A stretch of 64,000 nt of DNA from Longimicrobiales bacterium (GTDB lineage: Bacteria > Gemmatimonadota > Gemmatimonadetes > Longimicrobiales > Gaopeijiaceae), in contig JANQDZ010000004.1 in NCBI GenBank assembly GCA_028278645.1, positions 51,353 through 115,352 of the forward strand. Direction: 5' to 3'. A model generated the notes under the pieces. The model worked only from the letters and a program-made list of their open reading frames with translations, searched no databases and was not told where the DNA came from. The position numbers were made by a program, and so were the translations under genes. Numbering within the stretch: the stretch's first letter is position 1; each line of letters starts with the position of its first letter. Positions 9,601-17,689 of the stretch are shown piece after piece.

Positions 9601-10271
9601 GGCAGAACACCTCCTCCCACATCTCGGGGATGATCGATTCGTACTACGAGTATCTGCTGAAGGCCTGGATCCTCTTTGATGATGACGATTTCAAGGAAAT
9701 GTGGGAAGCCAGCGTGGGGCCGGTAAACCGGTACCTGGCGGATGAAGTCGAGGGGGCTCTCTGGTACGGCCACGCCGACATGGTTACCGGGGAGCGAACT
9801 GCCACGAGGTTCGGGGCGTTGGACGCTTTCTGGCCCGGCGTCTTGGCCTTGGCCGGAGACATGGATCGCGCCTCACGCCTCATGGAGTCGGTCCACTCCA
9901 TGTGGACCACCTTCGACGTCGAGCCGGAGCAGATGGACTACACCGCCATGGAGGTCGTCCACGGCGGGTACCCGTTACGGCCGGAAGCCATAGAGTCGGC
10001 CTACATCCTTTATACTCTGACGGGAGACGATCGGTATAGAGCCATGGGGTGGGACATCTTCCAACGAATCGTCGAATGGTGCCGAAACGACGTGGGGTAT
10101 GCTCACCTGGAGGACGTCCGGACCAAGGAACAGTCCGACGCCATGGAAAGCTTCTTCTTGGCCGAGACGCTGAAGTACGCATACCTGCTCTTCGCCCCCG
10201 ACGGCACTCTGGATTTCCATAGCGTGATCTTCAACACCGAAGCCCACCCGCTGAGGAGGATCTGGGAATGA
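6618..10271 (+). CDS. GH92-GH47 bimodular alpha-mannosidase lipoprotein
   Basis: A 1217-aa protein with two complete catalytic modules. Residues about 25-770 are a GH92 Ca2+-dependent exo-alpha-mannosidase: DPFIGTGGHGHVYPGA at the start and GNEPSHHIAYLYN / GNEDCGQMTAWYVLSALG motifs near 620-680. After a short linker, residues about 795-1210 are a GH47 class I alpha-1,2-mannosidase: AWNGYLEHA, GGYPLRPEAIES and the FNTEAHP motif with the invariant Ca2+-binding Thr1207. A lipobox (LAAAC, Cys18) places it on a membrane surface. GH47 is mostly eukaryotic, and a GH92-GH47 fusion is unusual. The stop overlaps the GH2 start (ATGA). Confidence 0.93.
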   Translation: MTRLILWAVSAMVLAAACQPPDAQPRDPLTQYVDPFIGTGGHGHVYPGATVPWGMVQLSPDQGQGGWDWIAGYNWVDSLLVGFSHTHLSGTGIGDLLDVLVMPVRSYFPVNEEFEDRWGRSAKSRFSHDQEEASPGYYSVFLEDQEIQAELTATTRVGVHRYTYPTTDQPAVFVDLGYAINWDRPVETSVKVVNDTLVTGYRFSSGWARDQKLFFAMVFSDPIRSLAFADSTIPMDVLDRNEVAAGDMRATTTGLRALFAFDPTVQGDELLIKVGLSYVDEAGALKNVEAEVPDWDFHRVRNEARMAWESELGKVRIEGGSEQDLRTFYTSLYRTRLAPILFQDVDDRYRGADGQIHTAEGYRKHAIYSLWDTFRAAHPLFTLIDPDRVDDLINSMLSYYDEHGLLPVWSLVGNETNTMTGHHAVPVIADAYLKGYRGFDAEKALEAMIKSADADHRGLASYKEYGYLPTDLENESVTKTLEYAFDDWAIAAMAGALMGEMEPGSSEHGRLEAEETRFLHRAARWEKLLDPDTRFMRGKTAAGDWAEPFDPRRSDHREGPDYTEGNAWQHTWFVPHDARGLIDGMGGEEAFLAKLDSLFEMDSEITGENVPADISGLIGQYAHGNEPSHHIAYLYNHTGRPWQTADRVREILTTQYDDTPFGLSGNEDCGQMTAWYVLSALGIYPANPADANWVLGSPLFPEVTVDLGDGRSFTISAPGVSDEARYIQAASLNGVPLNRTYLRHDEIAGGGVLELEMGTEPSVWGTARDARPPSQSDASTEPGPDQILADLPPDSVMARAVKDEFLHAWNGYLEHARGMDALRPLSQSGRNWYDASLVMTPLDAYDTMLLMGMEEEAAEAKALILDGLSFDHDFYVQVFEVTIRILGGLLTAYQMNGDPRFLELATDLSDRLLPAFESATGMPYVRVNLRTGEREGQVNNPAEIGTLMLEFGALSRFTGNPVYYEKARAAVEALFARRSGIGLVGTTIDVETGEWQNTSSHISGMIDSYYEYLLKAWILFDDDDFKEMWEASVGPVNRYLADEVEGALWYGHADMVTGERTATRFGALDAFWPGVLALAGDMDRASRLMESVHSMWTTFDVEPEQMDYTAMEVVHGGYPLRPEAIESAYILYTLTGDDRYRAMGWDIFQRIVEWCRNDVGYAHLEDVRTKEQSDAMESFFLAETLKYAYLLFAPDGTLDFHSVIFNTEAHPLRRIWE

Positions 10272-12964
10272 GACGGATCGAAGGGACCCGACTGTCTCCG
10301 AGGCCAGGGGTGCTGGGGGCCTTGGTCCTCACGGTGATGTCCGTTGCCTGCCAGGGCCCGGCCCCATCGAACCAAACGCTGGAGCTGACCGAGGGTTGGG
10401 AATTCCGCCGGGCTGACCTCCCCCCAGGACCGAGCTTCCCAGGGGATCTCGCCGATCCCCTTTCAGCCTGGATCCCAGCCACCATCCCGGGAACGATCCA
10501 CACCGACCTCCTGAATGCCGAGTTGATTTCCGATCCGTTCTTTCGGAGTAACGAGATGGCACTCCAATGGATCGGCGAGGAGGGCTGGATATACCGAACG
10601 TCCTTCCAGGCTTCCCCGGGCCTCCTCGAGAAGGAAACTGTGGAGTTGGTCTTCCACGGTTTGGACACGTTCGCGGAGGTCCGCCTAAATGACCGCCCGA
10701 TTCTCCGAGCCGACAACATGTTTCGGATTTGGTCGGTGGAGGTGAAAGATCTTCTCCGGTCCGGCGAGAACACCCTCGAGATCCACCTTTCCTCACCCCT
10801 TCCTCCAGCCCTGGACGCAAGGGCGGCCCTCCCCTACGAGCTACCGGCCGGCAACGACCGGGGAGACCCCCCGTCCCGTGTTTTCGTGCGGAAGGCCGCC
10901 TACCACTACGGATGGGATTGGGGCCCCAGACTGGTGACCAGCGGAATCTGGCGGCCGGTGGAAATCACGGGCTGGAGCGGAGGGAGGATCACCGACCTTT
11001 ACCTCACAACCGACTCCATCTCCGGCGAGACCGCTTTCCTCACCGGAAGCGTGGAAATCCTCATCTCCCGCGAGGAGGCGGATCGGCGGACCGCTGGTGG
11101 GAACGTACCAATCAACGTGACCCTTTCCAGTCCGGATGGAGCATTCGCGGCGGTGGAGCAGGAGCTGGTGGTGGAGTCGGGCACCAACCAGATCGCTTTC
11201 GGCCTCATGGTCGAGGATCCCCAGCTCTGGTGGCCGAATGGATCCGGTGATCCTCACCTCTACACCGCACAGGCTTCCATAAAAGCCGGCCGCAACACGG
11301 ACACCCTCACGACCCGTTTCGGGGTGAGGACCGTGGAGCTTGTCACGGAGCCCGATACCATCGGAGAGAGCTTCTTCTTCCGCGTAAACGGGATCCCGGT
11401 CTTCATGAAGGGCGCCAACGTAATCCCCCTGGACCACTTCTCCCCCCGGGTCACCGAGGACGACTACAAATCCCTGTTTCAGGACGCGGTCGAAGCCAAC
11501 ATGAACATGCTTCGAGTGTGGGGCGGCGGAATCTATGAAGAAGACACCTTCTACGACATTGCCGACGAGTACGGGGTCCTCATCTGGCAGGACTTCATGT
11601 TCGCCAACGGAATGTACCCTGGGGATTCTGCTTTCTTGGCGAACGTCGAGGCGGAAGCCACCGATCAGGTCAGGCGCCTGAGGGGGCACGCCAGCATCGC
11701 CCTATGGTGCGGAAACAATGAGATGGACGAGGGCTGGCACAGGTGGGGCTGGGCCCGGAACTACGATACGCCCCAGGATTCGGCCGCGGTGCGGGACGCG
11801 TACGAGAACATCTTCCACCGGATCCTTCCGGGGGTGGTGGAGGCGGAAGACCCTGGACGCAGGTATTGGCCCTCGTCCCCGAGCCTGGGGTGGGGGGACC
11901 CCGAAAGCTTAAATCGGGGCGACAGCCATTACTGGGGGGTTTGGCACGGACAGGAACCGTTCCAGGTCTACGCCGAGAAGCTCCCGCGGTTCTCCAGCGA
12001 GTTCGGCTTCCAAGCCTTTCCGTCCATGGAGACGGTAGCAGCCTTCACCTATCCGGAGGACAGGTCCCTCTTCGACCCGACGCTCCTCACCCACCAGAAA
12101 CACCCCATCGGAAACGAACTGATCCTGGAGTACATGGAGCGGGATTATCCGGTCCCGGAGGGGTTCGACGACTTCGTCTATGTGAGCCAGCTCCTGCAAG
12201 CCCGAGGAATGCGAACGGCCTTCGAGGCCCACCGCAGGGCCATGCCTCGAACCATGGGAACCTTGTACTGGCAGTTGAACGACACTTGGCCCGTGGTGTC
12301 ATGGTCTGGCCGAGACTATTTCGGTCGGTGGAAAGCCCTTCACTATGCAGCAAAACACGCCTTCGCTCCGACCCTCGTCTCCTCCGTCCTCGGTGAAGCC
12401 TCCGTCGAGGTGTGGGGCGTTCATGAGGCTGCAGGGCCCTTGAACGGCAGTTTGCGCCTACGACTCCTAGAGTTCAGCGGCGCCGTCCTGTGGGAAGACT
12501 CCGTCGAGGTGAGTCTTGGGGAGAGGGAAAGCAGCGTCCTCTGGCGGAGCCCTGTAACCTGGCCGAGCCCCCTCACCGAATCGGAAGAGTTGGATACCCG
12601 GAGGGCCGTCTTCGTCGCTGAGCTGACGAGGGACCCCTCGGCGGAGGGGCCCAACCCGTCCCTCCTGTTCTTCCACCCGCCGAAAGACCTGGATCTGGGC
12701 GTACCCACCATCCGCTTTGAGTTGGAGGAAGCGGGCGTGGGGAGTCACCGGATCACCTTGGACACCGACGTCCTGGCTAAGGGCGTATACCTGATGCTGG
12801 AGAACGGTAGCTTCTCCGACAACTTCTTCGATCTCCTTCCCGGCCAATCCCACAGGGTCTCGATCGAGACCGATAAAACTCTGGACCAGGTCAGAACGGA
12901 GCTCCGAATCCGGACCCTGGCTGAGGTACCCAAGGAGGGCGTCGACGTGGAAAACTCTGGCTGA
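10268..12964 (+). CDS. GH2 beta-mannosidase lipoprotein
   Basis: An 898-aa family GH2 enzyme of the beta-mannosidase type: an N-terminal jelly-roll sugar-binding domain (about 35-210), an immunoglobulin-like domain, then the TIM barrel. The acid/base is Glu485 (WCGNNEMDE) and the likely nucleophile is Glu578 (FSSEFGFQ). A lipobox ending in Cys (about residue 28, SVAC) predicts a lipoprotein. It would release the beta-1,4-linked core mannose of N-glycans, or mannose from beta-mannan, after the alpha-mannosidases have acted. Its ATG overlaps the previous stop by 4 bp. It converges tail to tail with the next gene, with 7 bp between stops. Confidence 0.92.
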   Translation: MRRIEGTRLSPRPGVLGALVLTVMSVACQGPAPSNQTLELTEGWEFRRADLPPGPSFPGDLADPLSAWIPATIPGTIHTDLLNAELISDPFFRSNEMALQWIGEEGWIYRTSFQASPGLLEKETVELVFHGLDTFAEVRLNDRPILRADNMFRIWSVEVKDLLRSGENTLEIHLSSPLPPALDARAALPYELPAGNDRGDPPSRVFVRKAAYHYGWDWGPRLVTSGIWRPVEITGWSGGRITDLYLTTDSISGETAFLTGSVEILISREEADRRTAGGNVPINVTLSSPDGAFAAVEQELVVESGTNQIAFGLMVEDPQLWWPNGSGDPHLYTAQASIKAGRNTDTLTTRFGVRTVELVTEPDTIGESFFFRVNGIPVFMKGANVIPLDHFSPRVTEDDYKSLFQDAVEANMNMLRVWGGGIYEEDTFYDIADEYGVLIWQDFMFANGMYPGDSAFLANVEAEATDQVRRLRGHASIALWCGNNEMDEGWHRWGWARNYDTPQDSAAVRDAYENIFHRILPGVVEAEDPGRRYWPSSPSLGWGDPESLNRGDSHYWGVWHGQEPFQVYAEKLPRFSSEFGFQAFPSMETVAAFTYPEDRSLFDPTLLTHQKHPIGNELILEYMERDYPVPEGFDDFVYVSQLLQARGMRTAFEAHRRAMPRTMGTLYWQLNDTWPVVSWSGRDYFGRWKALHYAAKHAFAPTLVSSVLGEASVEVWGVHEAAGPLNGSLRLRLLEFSGAVLWEDSVEVSLGERESSVLWRSPVTWPSPLTESEELDTRRAVFVAELTRDPSAEGPNPSLLFFHPPKDLDLGVPTIRFELEEAGVGSHRITLDTDVLAKGVYLMLENGSFSDNFFDLLPGQSHRVSIETDKTLDQVRTELRIRTLAEVPKEGVDVENSG

Positions 12965-12971
12965 GGCCTCC

Positions 12972-13418
12972 TCAGTTGTTCTTCGCCCCCTGGTTGATCC
13001 AATTTTTGAGGTTGGTCAGGTCGATGTTATCCAACACTGCCCCACCAATGGGCATCCGCTGACCCACGGTTTGACGTCCTTCCACCTTCACGATCAGGTA
13101 GCTGCCGTCGGCGTTCCCAGGGATCACTCGGAGAGTCCCGACCTGGCTTGCTTGAACGTTCACCAGGTTCGCGTAAGAGCTCCCGGACCGTAGGTCCAAC
13201 CCAGCCGAAAGAGCCGAGCCGTGGCACGATCCGGCGGCACACCCACGCCGGTTGAAGATCTCCTGAATCACGTTTGCGTACGACGGATCTGCCACGATCA
13301 CTCGCCCGCCGCCACTACCTCCACCGCCGGGATCGTTCGGGCCAGTGCCGCCGTCGCCACAGGCTCCAAGGGTCAGGGCTACCGCCAGAGATAAAGGCAA
13401 TACCAGGATCTTCCGCAT
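12972..13418 (-). CDS. Cytochrome c-like lipoprotein with C-x4-C-H motif
   Basis: A 148-aa lipoprotein (lipobox LGAC, Cys20) with a glycine-rich spacer (30-38) and a small domain carrying Cys60-x4-Cys65-His66. A later Met in QRMPIGG is a possible axial ligand. Such domains resemble the heme-binding domains with wider CxxxCH-type spacing seen in Planctomycetes and Acidobacteria, and the domain ends in a typical cytochrome c helix (LKNWINQGA). It is the third gene of an operon behind YceI and DUF5777, and is probably an electron carrier at the outer membrane or in the periplasm. Whether heme attaches through x4 spacing is not certain. Confidence 0.7.
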   Translation of the reverse strand: MRKILVLPLSLAVALTLGACGDGGTGPNDPGGGGSGGGRVIVADPSYANVIQEIFNRRGCAAGSCHGSALSAGLDLRSGSSYANLVNVQASQVGTLRVIPGNADGSYLIVKVEGRQTVGQRMPIGGAVLDNIDLTNLKNWINQGAKNN

Positions 13419-13456
13419 GGGTATGCTCCGTTTGGTCGACGGGATAAAAAGCTGGG

Positions 13457-14323
13457 TCAGAATCTGAGAAGCCGGGTGATGGCAAAACCAAGCCGCCATT
13501 CGCCGGGCTCGAAATTGAAGTCGGTCCCCACCAGGAACTGGCTTGGATTCAACCGGACAGAGTTTGTCAGGAAGACCTTGAAGAAATGGCCACCGGTCTC
13601 GAGCTCGATCCCGAAGGATCCGGCGTCGTGGTCCAGTTCCGCTCCGTTGTCACCCGAAGCCCACTCGCCGTTCAGGCTGAGGATGTCGGTGAGAAAGAGC
13701 TGGCCGTAGAAGCCCCAAAAGAGATCCTGAACCGGATCGATCCGGTCCAGGAGGACGTTGTACAGGTATGAGGGCACCACGCCGACAGCTATTCGGTCCC
13801 CTACCTTCGTATTCACGATCAGCTGGCCGTAGTACTGGAAATTCCCAGGATCTCCGGAATCCCGCTCCGGCACCTCGGAGCTCCAGGACACCCCACCCTG
13901 AACCGCCACCAAGAGGGGTAACGGGCCCTCCCCATGCTCAAAGACCTTCGCCTTTGCCCGCAGGTCCCAGTTGTCCATGAGATTGCTGCGGGCCAGGGTG
14001 ATCATCAGCTGATCCAGGGGGGCATAGCCCAGACCGAGTCTCATGTTCGCCGGGCCATCGAGGCCCCAGAACGCGTCTGAGCCTTCGGACACTGCAGGCA
14101 GAAACCGGTGGGCGATCTCGAACTGCCACTCCCCTTTCGACAGGGTTTCGGCAGTGGGGAGATTGATGGCCTGAGTCGAATGGAAAACCGTGAGGGGCGG
14201 CTGGGTGGCCTCCATGCGTCTCTCGAACCGTGCCGGCTGCTCCTGGGCGGTCGAAGGAGATGACACCACCGCCGACATGGCCGGTACCATCAGCAGGGTC
14301 AGGAGTTTTTTCTTTCCGGCCAT
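13457..14323 (-). CDS. DUF5777 outer-membrane beta-barrel protein
   Basis: A 288-aa protein with a cleavable signal peptide (about 1-26, ending TAQ) and alternating beta-strands ending in Phe (ITRLLRF), typical of an outer-membrane barrel. The start of the mature domain (TQAINLPTAETLSKGEWQF) and the later pattern match the DUF5777 family. Members commonly sit next to YceI and cytochrome c-like genes in FCB bacteria, as here, suggesting a shared envelope redox or lipid role. The start lies 3 bp after the YceI stop. Confidence 0.78.
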   Translation of the reverse strand: MAGKKKLLTLLMVPAMSAVVSSPSTAQEQPARFERRMEATQPPLTVFHSTQAINLPTAETLSKGEWQFEIAHRFLPAVSEGSDAFWGLDGPANMRLGLGYAPLDQLMITLARSNLMDNWDLRAKAKVFEHGEGPLPLLVAVQGGVSWSSEVPERDSGDPGNFQYYGQLIVNTKVGDRIAVGVVPSYLYNVLLDRIDPVQDLFWGFYGQLFLTDILSLNGEWASGDNGAELDHDAGSFGIELETGGHFFKVFLTNSVRLNPSQFLVGTDFNFEPGEWRLGFAITRLLRF

Positions 14324-14326
14324 GCT

Positions 14327-14968
14327 CTAACGCCCTTCCCCGCCACCGGCGGGAGAGAGGAAGAAATCCAGGTCCAGCTCCATCACCTCGTTGATCTTCA
14401 TGAACATCAGCCTCGGTATGGGGATGTCGTGATCCGAGAGGACAACCTGAAAGGCGCACCGCACCCGGAGACCCCCCTGGTCCGGGACTCCGTCGCACTC
14501 GATCTCCCGTTCCCGCCCGACACCATGGACTGAAAAAGTCCCACGGGACCTTGCCCTGTACGTCCCGGCCGATGCCTCCACCAACTCCACCACCCGGCCG
14601 GAAAAAGCCGCAAAAGGGTACTCTTCGGTTTCCAGGTAGTTGTCCCTCATGTGGCGGTTCCGGAGTCCGATCCCGGTATCGAGACTGGCCAGATCCACCT
14701 CGAAGTAGAACTCGCTGGCAGTCAGATCGGTTTCCCCTCCCAGGCCTTCCCCCTCCAGGAAGAGGAACCCGTCGATCCTCTCGGTGACGCCCTCGAAATC
14801 CTCCAAGGGAGCATCCGAGACAAAGCGGACTCGGTTCTTCCGCTGGAGGTCCACCTGGTACTCCTGGGCGGAAGCGGGACCCAGGTAACCGAAGGCGGCA
14901 TATCCCACCGTCAGGGGCAGAACCCAGCGACGGGAAACGGACCCGGGTTTTGATGTCCTTTCGCCCAC
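14327..14968 (-). CDS. YceI-family lipid-binding periplasmic protein
   Basis: About 213 aa, with a YceI-like lipocalin fold that binds polyisoprenoid chains (KNRVRFVSDAPLEDFEG, the conserved RNRHMRDNYLETEEYP block, and a late IPIPRLMFMKINEVMELD strand). I place the start at the GTG at 14968 because GGAGG lies 4 bp before it and it yields a clean signal peptide ending SAQ; an ATG at 15019 is also in frame. It is first in the YceI-DUF5777-cytochrome operon and is probably periplasmic. Confidence 0.78.
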   Translation of the reverse strand: MGERTSKPGSVSRRWVLPLTVGYAAFGYLGPASAQEYQVDLQRKNRVRFVSDAPLEDFEGVTERIDGFLFLEGEGLGGETDLTASEFYFEVDLASLDTGIGLRNRHMRDNYLETEEYPFAAFSGRVVELVEASAGTYRARSRGTFSVHGVGREREIECDGVPDQGGLRVRCAFQVVLSDHDIPIPRLMFMKINEVMELDLDFFLSPAGGGEGR

Positions 14969-15124
14969 GCCGCCTCCGATAGATGCTATTAGACAGGACC
15001 GTTCCGGAAAAAAACACATACTTCAGACTTAAAGTTCCCGAGGCAAAAGGCTTTTAACGTTTCGGTGGATGGGTGCATCATAGAAATCGGACCCCAAGAG
15101 ATACTCTCAACGGAGGCATGACCG

Positions 15125-15886
15125 ATGAAGACGTGGATGAAGCCGTTTGCCCTTATGGCAGTGTTGGCCGTGGCGTCGGCGGGGTGCGAGGACGGGACGA
15201 CGAATTCGAACGATCTGGATGACGATGTATTGCTGGCCGACGCGGCCTTGGTAGCCGCCGATGGCATGTTCCAGGACGTGGCCCACATGGCAAGTCCGGG
15301 CACCTGGGGCGGGTTTGGTGTGGGACCCGAAGCGGGTCCGATTGAAGTCCAAGGGACCAGGACCTTCACACGGACCGTGACCTTCTTCCCGGGCCCCGAC
15401 TACGACGCCGAGACTACCACCCACATGCAAATCGTCTCCGACCTGACCAGACAGGTGACCCACACCTTCTGGAGCGCGGACATCGTCCGGCACAGGGACA
15501 TGACCGTCTCAGGTCTCGAAGGTGAGGAGACCAGCCGAACGTGGGACGGAACGTCCACAGGTGACGTGTTCAAGAGCCGCCATCCGGATGAGGGTGAGGT
15601 CCGGACCTACGACATGGAGAGCACCGGGAACATCGCTGGAGTGGTGAGGAATCTCCCCCGGGCTGAGAACCCCTGGCCGGTTGCCGGGACGATCACCCGC
15701 ACAATCCATGTGATTCGAAAAGAGGGCGACGAAACCATCGTCGATAAGATCGTCAACACCAGCATCACCTTCGACGGGAATCAGGTCGTCACGATGATCG
15801 TGGACGACGGGTCGGGTCCGGTAGAGTACGAGGTAGACCTGGCGGAGCGGAATGTGAAGAAGCGGTTCAAGCGGAAGGGCGGTTGA
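15125..15886 (+). CDS. Hypothetical lipoprotein
   Basis: A 253-aa protein with a signal sequence and lipobox (ASAGC, Cys21) followed by an acidic stretch (DLDDDVLLAD). The rest is mostly beta-strand with a basic C-terminus (RNVKKRFKRKGG). I do not recognise the family. A GGAGG site sits 7-11 bp upstream, and a strong hairpin terminator follows, so it is likely monocistronic. Confidence 0.65.
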   Translation: MKTWMKPFALMAVLAVASAGCEDGTTNSNDLDDDVLLADAALVAADGMFQDVAHMASPGTWGGFGVGPEAGPIEVQGTRTFTRTVTFFPGPDYDAETTTHMQIVSDLTRQVTHTFWSADIVRHRDMTVSGLEGEETSRTWDGTSTGDVFKSRHPDEGEVRTYDMESTGNIAGVVRNLPRAENPWPVAGTITRTIHVIRKEGDETIVDKIVNTSITFDGNQVVTMIVDDGSGPVEYEVDLAERNVKKRFKRKGG

Positions 15887-15950
15887 GGATCATAAACGTT
15901 GTAGGTCCGCCTGGGTGAGGGGCAGCAAGGGACGAAGCGCGGGCCGAGAA

Positions 15951-15990
15951 AGAGGGGAGGGTGAGCGAGTCATCCTCCCCTCTCTCTTTT
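15951..15990. terminator. Intrinsic terminator after the hypothetical lipoprotein
   Basis: AGAGGGGAGG (15951-15960) pairs with CCTCCCCTCT (15974-15983) over a 13-nt loop and is followed by CTCTTTTT. It ends the lipoprotein transcript and abuts the stop of the convergent msrQ gene. Confidence 0.75.
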
Positions 15991-16580
15991 TAACTAGATG
16001 CCTTCTTCAGGGCCCGCCACGGCGATCGGGCCAAAAGGAGACCCAAGAGGATGGCCAGAGCCACCAGCGGCCAAAAGGTGTCGGCCTTCACCTTCCAGTA
16101 GAAATGGAGCACGCCCAGGCCCGCCGCCGGGTACACGAGGCGGTGCAGTTGTTGCCAACGTCGCCCCAACCTTCTGATCCATCCCTTCGTCGACGTGACA
16201 GCCAGCGGAACGAGAAGGACGAGCCCCAAAAAGCCCGAGGTGATGAACGGCCGGTCCAGCACGTCTTCGATGATGAAGGACCACGCGAACCCCTGATCCA
16301 AGCCCAGGTAGATCAGGAAGTGCAGAGTCACATAAAAGAACGCGAACAAACCCACCGTGCGGCGGACTTTGATTACCTGGTTCCACCCCGTGAGCCGCCG
16401 GATGGGCGTGATGGCCAGGCCCACCAGAAGGAGGATCAGGGCCCACCGGCCTGCCCAGTGAAGCAGTGCCTCGATGGGGTTGGCACCGAGATCGTCCATG
16501 AAGAACCGCACGCTGGTCCAGAAGAGGGGGGCCAAGCCCAGAGCCCATGCCGTGGCTTTTAATCCCGAACCCTTCGTCAT
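15990..16580 (-). CDS. msrQ: MsrQ heme-binding membrane subunit
   Basis: A 196-aa, six-helix inner-membrane protein of the ferric-reductase-like family (YedZ/MsrQ). His residues in the second to fourth helices (LLHWAGRWA, TLHFLIY) and the LHRLVYPAAGLGVLHF segment fit the heme-b ligands. MsrQ passes electrons from the quinone pool or flavin to MsrP for repair of oxidised methionine in periplasmic proteins. It lies directly downstream of msrP. Confidence 0.9.
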   Translation of the reverse strand: MTKGSGLKATAWALGLAPLFWTSVRFFMDDLGANPIEALLHWAGRWALILLLVGLAITPIRRLTGWNQVIKVRRTVGLFAFFYVTLHFLIYLGLDQGFAWSFIIEDVLDRPFITSGFLGLVLLVPLAVTSTKGWIRRLGRRWQQLHRLVYPAAGLGVLHFYWKVKADTFWPLVALAILLGLLLARSPWRALKKASS

Positions 16581-16661
16581 CTCCCCCGCTCCCCTCTCTT
16601 GTCCCGCTTCTCAGCCTGGATCGGCTCGCAAGATCCCTGGGGTCCGTTCTGAACCACCCTT

Positions 16662-17603
16662 CTAGTACCAGCGCCGCAGGTCCATGCCGTCGTACATGGA
16701 AGCCACCTCTTCGGCATAACCGTTGAACATGAGAGTGGGTCTGCGTCGGATCTCACCCAGGCGGCGCTCCCTCGCTTGACTCCAGCGCGGGTGGTCAACC
16801 TCCGGATTCACATTGGCGAAGAACCCATACTCGTTCGGGGTGGCGAGATTCCAGCTTGTGGCCGGAATATCTTCCACCAGGCGGATCCTCACGATGGATT
16901 TGATGCTCTTGAATCCATACTTCCATGGTACCACCAGACGCAGAGGGGCTCCGTTCTGGTTGGGTAGCTCTTTCCCGTAAAGTCCCGTCGCCATGAGGGT
17001 GAGGGGGTTCATGGCCTCGTCCATCCGGAGGCCCTCAACGTACGGCCAATCGAGGACCCGCCGCCGTTGACCGGGCATCTGGTCGGGATCGTAGAGGGTG
17101 GTGAACTCGACGTACTCGGCCCTGCTTGTGGGCTGAACGAACTCCAATAAGTCCTTCAGAGGAAACCCCATCCACGGAATGACCATGGACCAGGCCTCGA
17201 CACACCTGAGGCGGTAAATACGCTCCTCGGCCGGGAAACGTCCAATGATGTCCTCAATGCCGTAGTCCCCGGGGCGTTCGCAGTGGCCCCCGATCTCCAC
17301 GGTCCACGGCTTGGGCTTCAGAGTGCCGGCGTTCCTGGCCGGGTCGGCCTTGCCGGTCCCGAACTCGTAGAAATTGTTGTAGGTGGTCACATCCTCGTAG
17401 GGGGTGAGCTCATCTTCTTGCGGGCCCAGGGTGGCGGCCTCGGCCTCCCCAGGAACGAGGTCACCGGCGGCCAGAGACGACGGGGCGATGGCGCCCAGCA
17501 GCGCGATCCGGCCCGCCCTGCCGATGAACCTCCGGCGGTTGAGATAGAGCTCGTAAGGGGTGACCTCCGATTCGGAGATCTTCCCGGGCTTTCTTATCAG
17601 CAT
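16662..17603 (-). CDS. msrP: MsrP periplasmic methionine sulfoxide reductase, catalytic subunit
   Basis: A 313-aa molybdopterin enzyme of the sulfite oxidase fold. A Tat motif ([10 protein letters not shown], 22-31) marks export of a folded cofactor protein. [12 protein letters not shown] carries Cys134, the expected Mo ligand, and the C-terminal [11 protein letters not shown]...[12 protein letters not shown] block is typical of MsrP/YedY. With MsrQ it reduces methionine sulfoxide in the periplasm. The internal ATG at 17603 gives the normal leader length; the upstream ATG would add 18 residues. Confidence 0.93.
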   Translation of the reverse strand: MLIRKPGKISESEVTPYELYLNRRRFIGRAGRIALLGAIAPSSLAAGDLVPGEAEAATLGPQEDELTPYEDVTTYNNFYEFGTGKADPARNAGTLKPKPWTVEIGGHCERPGDYGIEDIIGRFPAEERIYRLRCVEAWSMVIPWMGFPLKDLLEFVQPTSRAEYVEFTTLYDPDQMPGQRRRVLDWPYVEGLRMDEAMNPLTLMATGLYGKELPNQNGAPLRLVVPWKYGFKSIKSIVRIRLVEDIPATSWNLATPNEYGFFANVNPEVDHPRWSQARERRLGEIRRRPTLMFNGYAEEVASMYDGMDLRRWY

Positions 17604-17689
17604 GATTCCAGGATCCGTTCGAGTAATCTGAGCATTCTCAAACCACCTAACCCGCAAGTTGGTTCCAAAGATCCCGAAACGCCGAAGCC

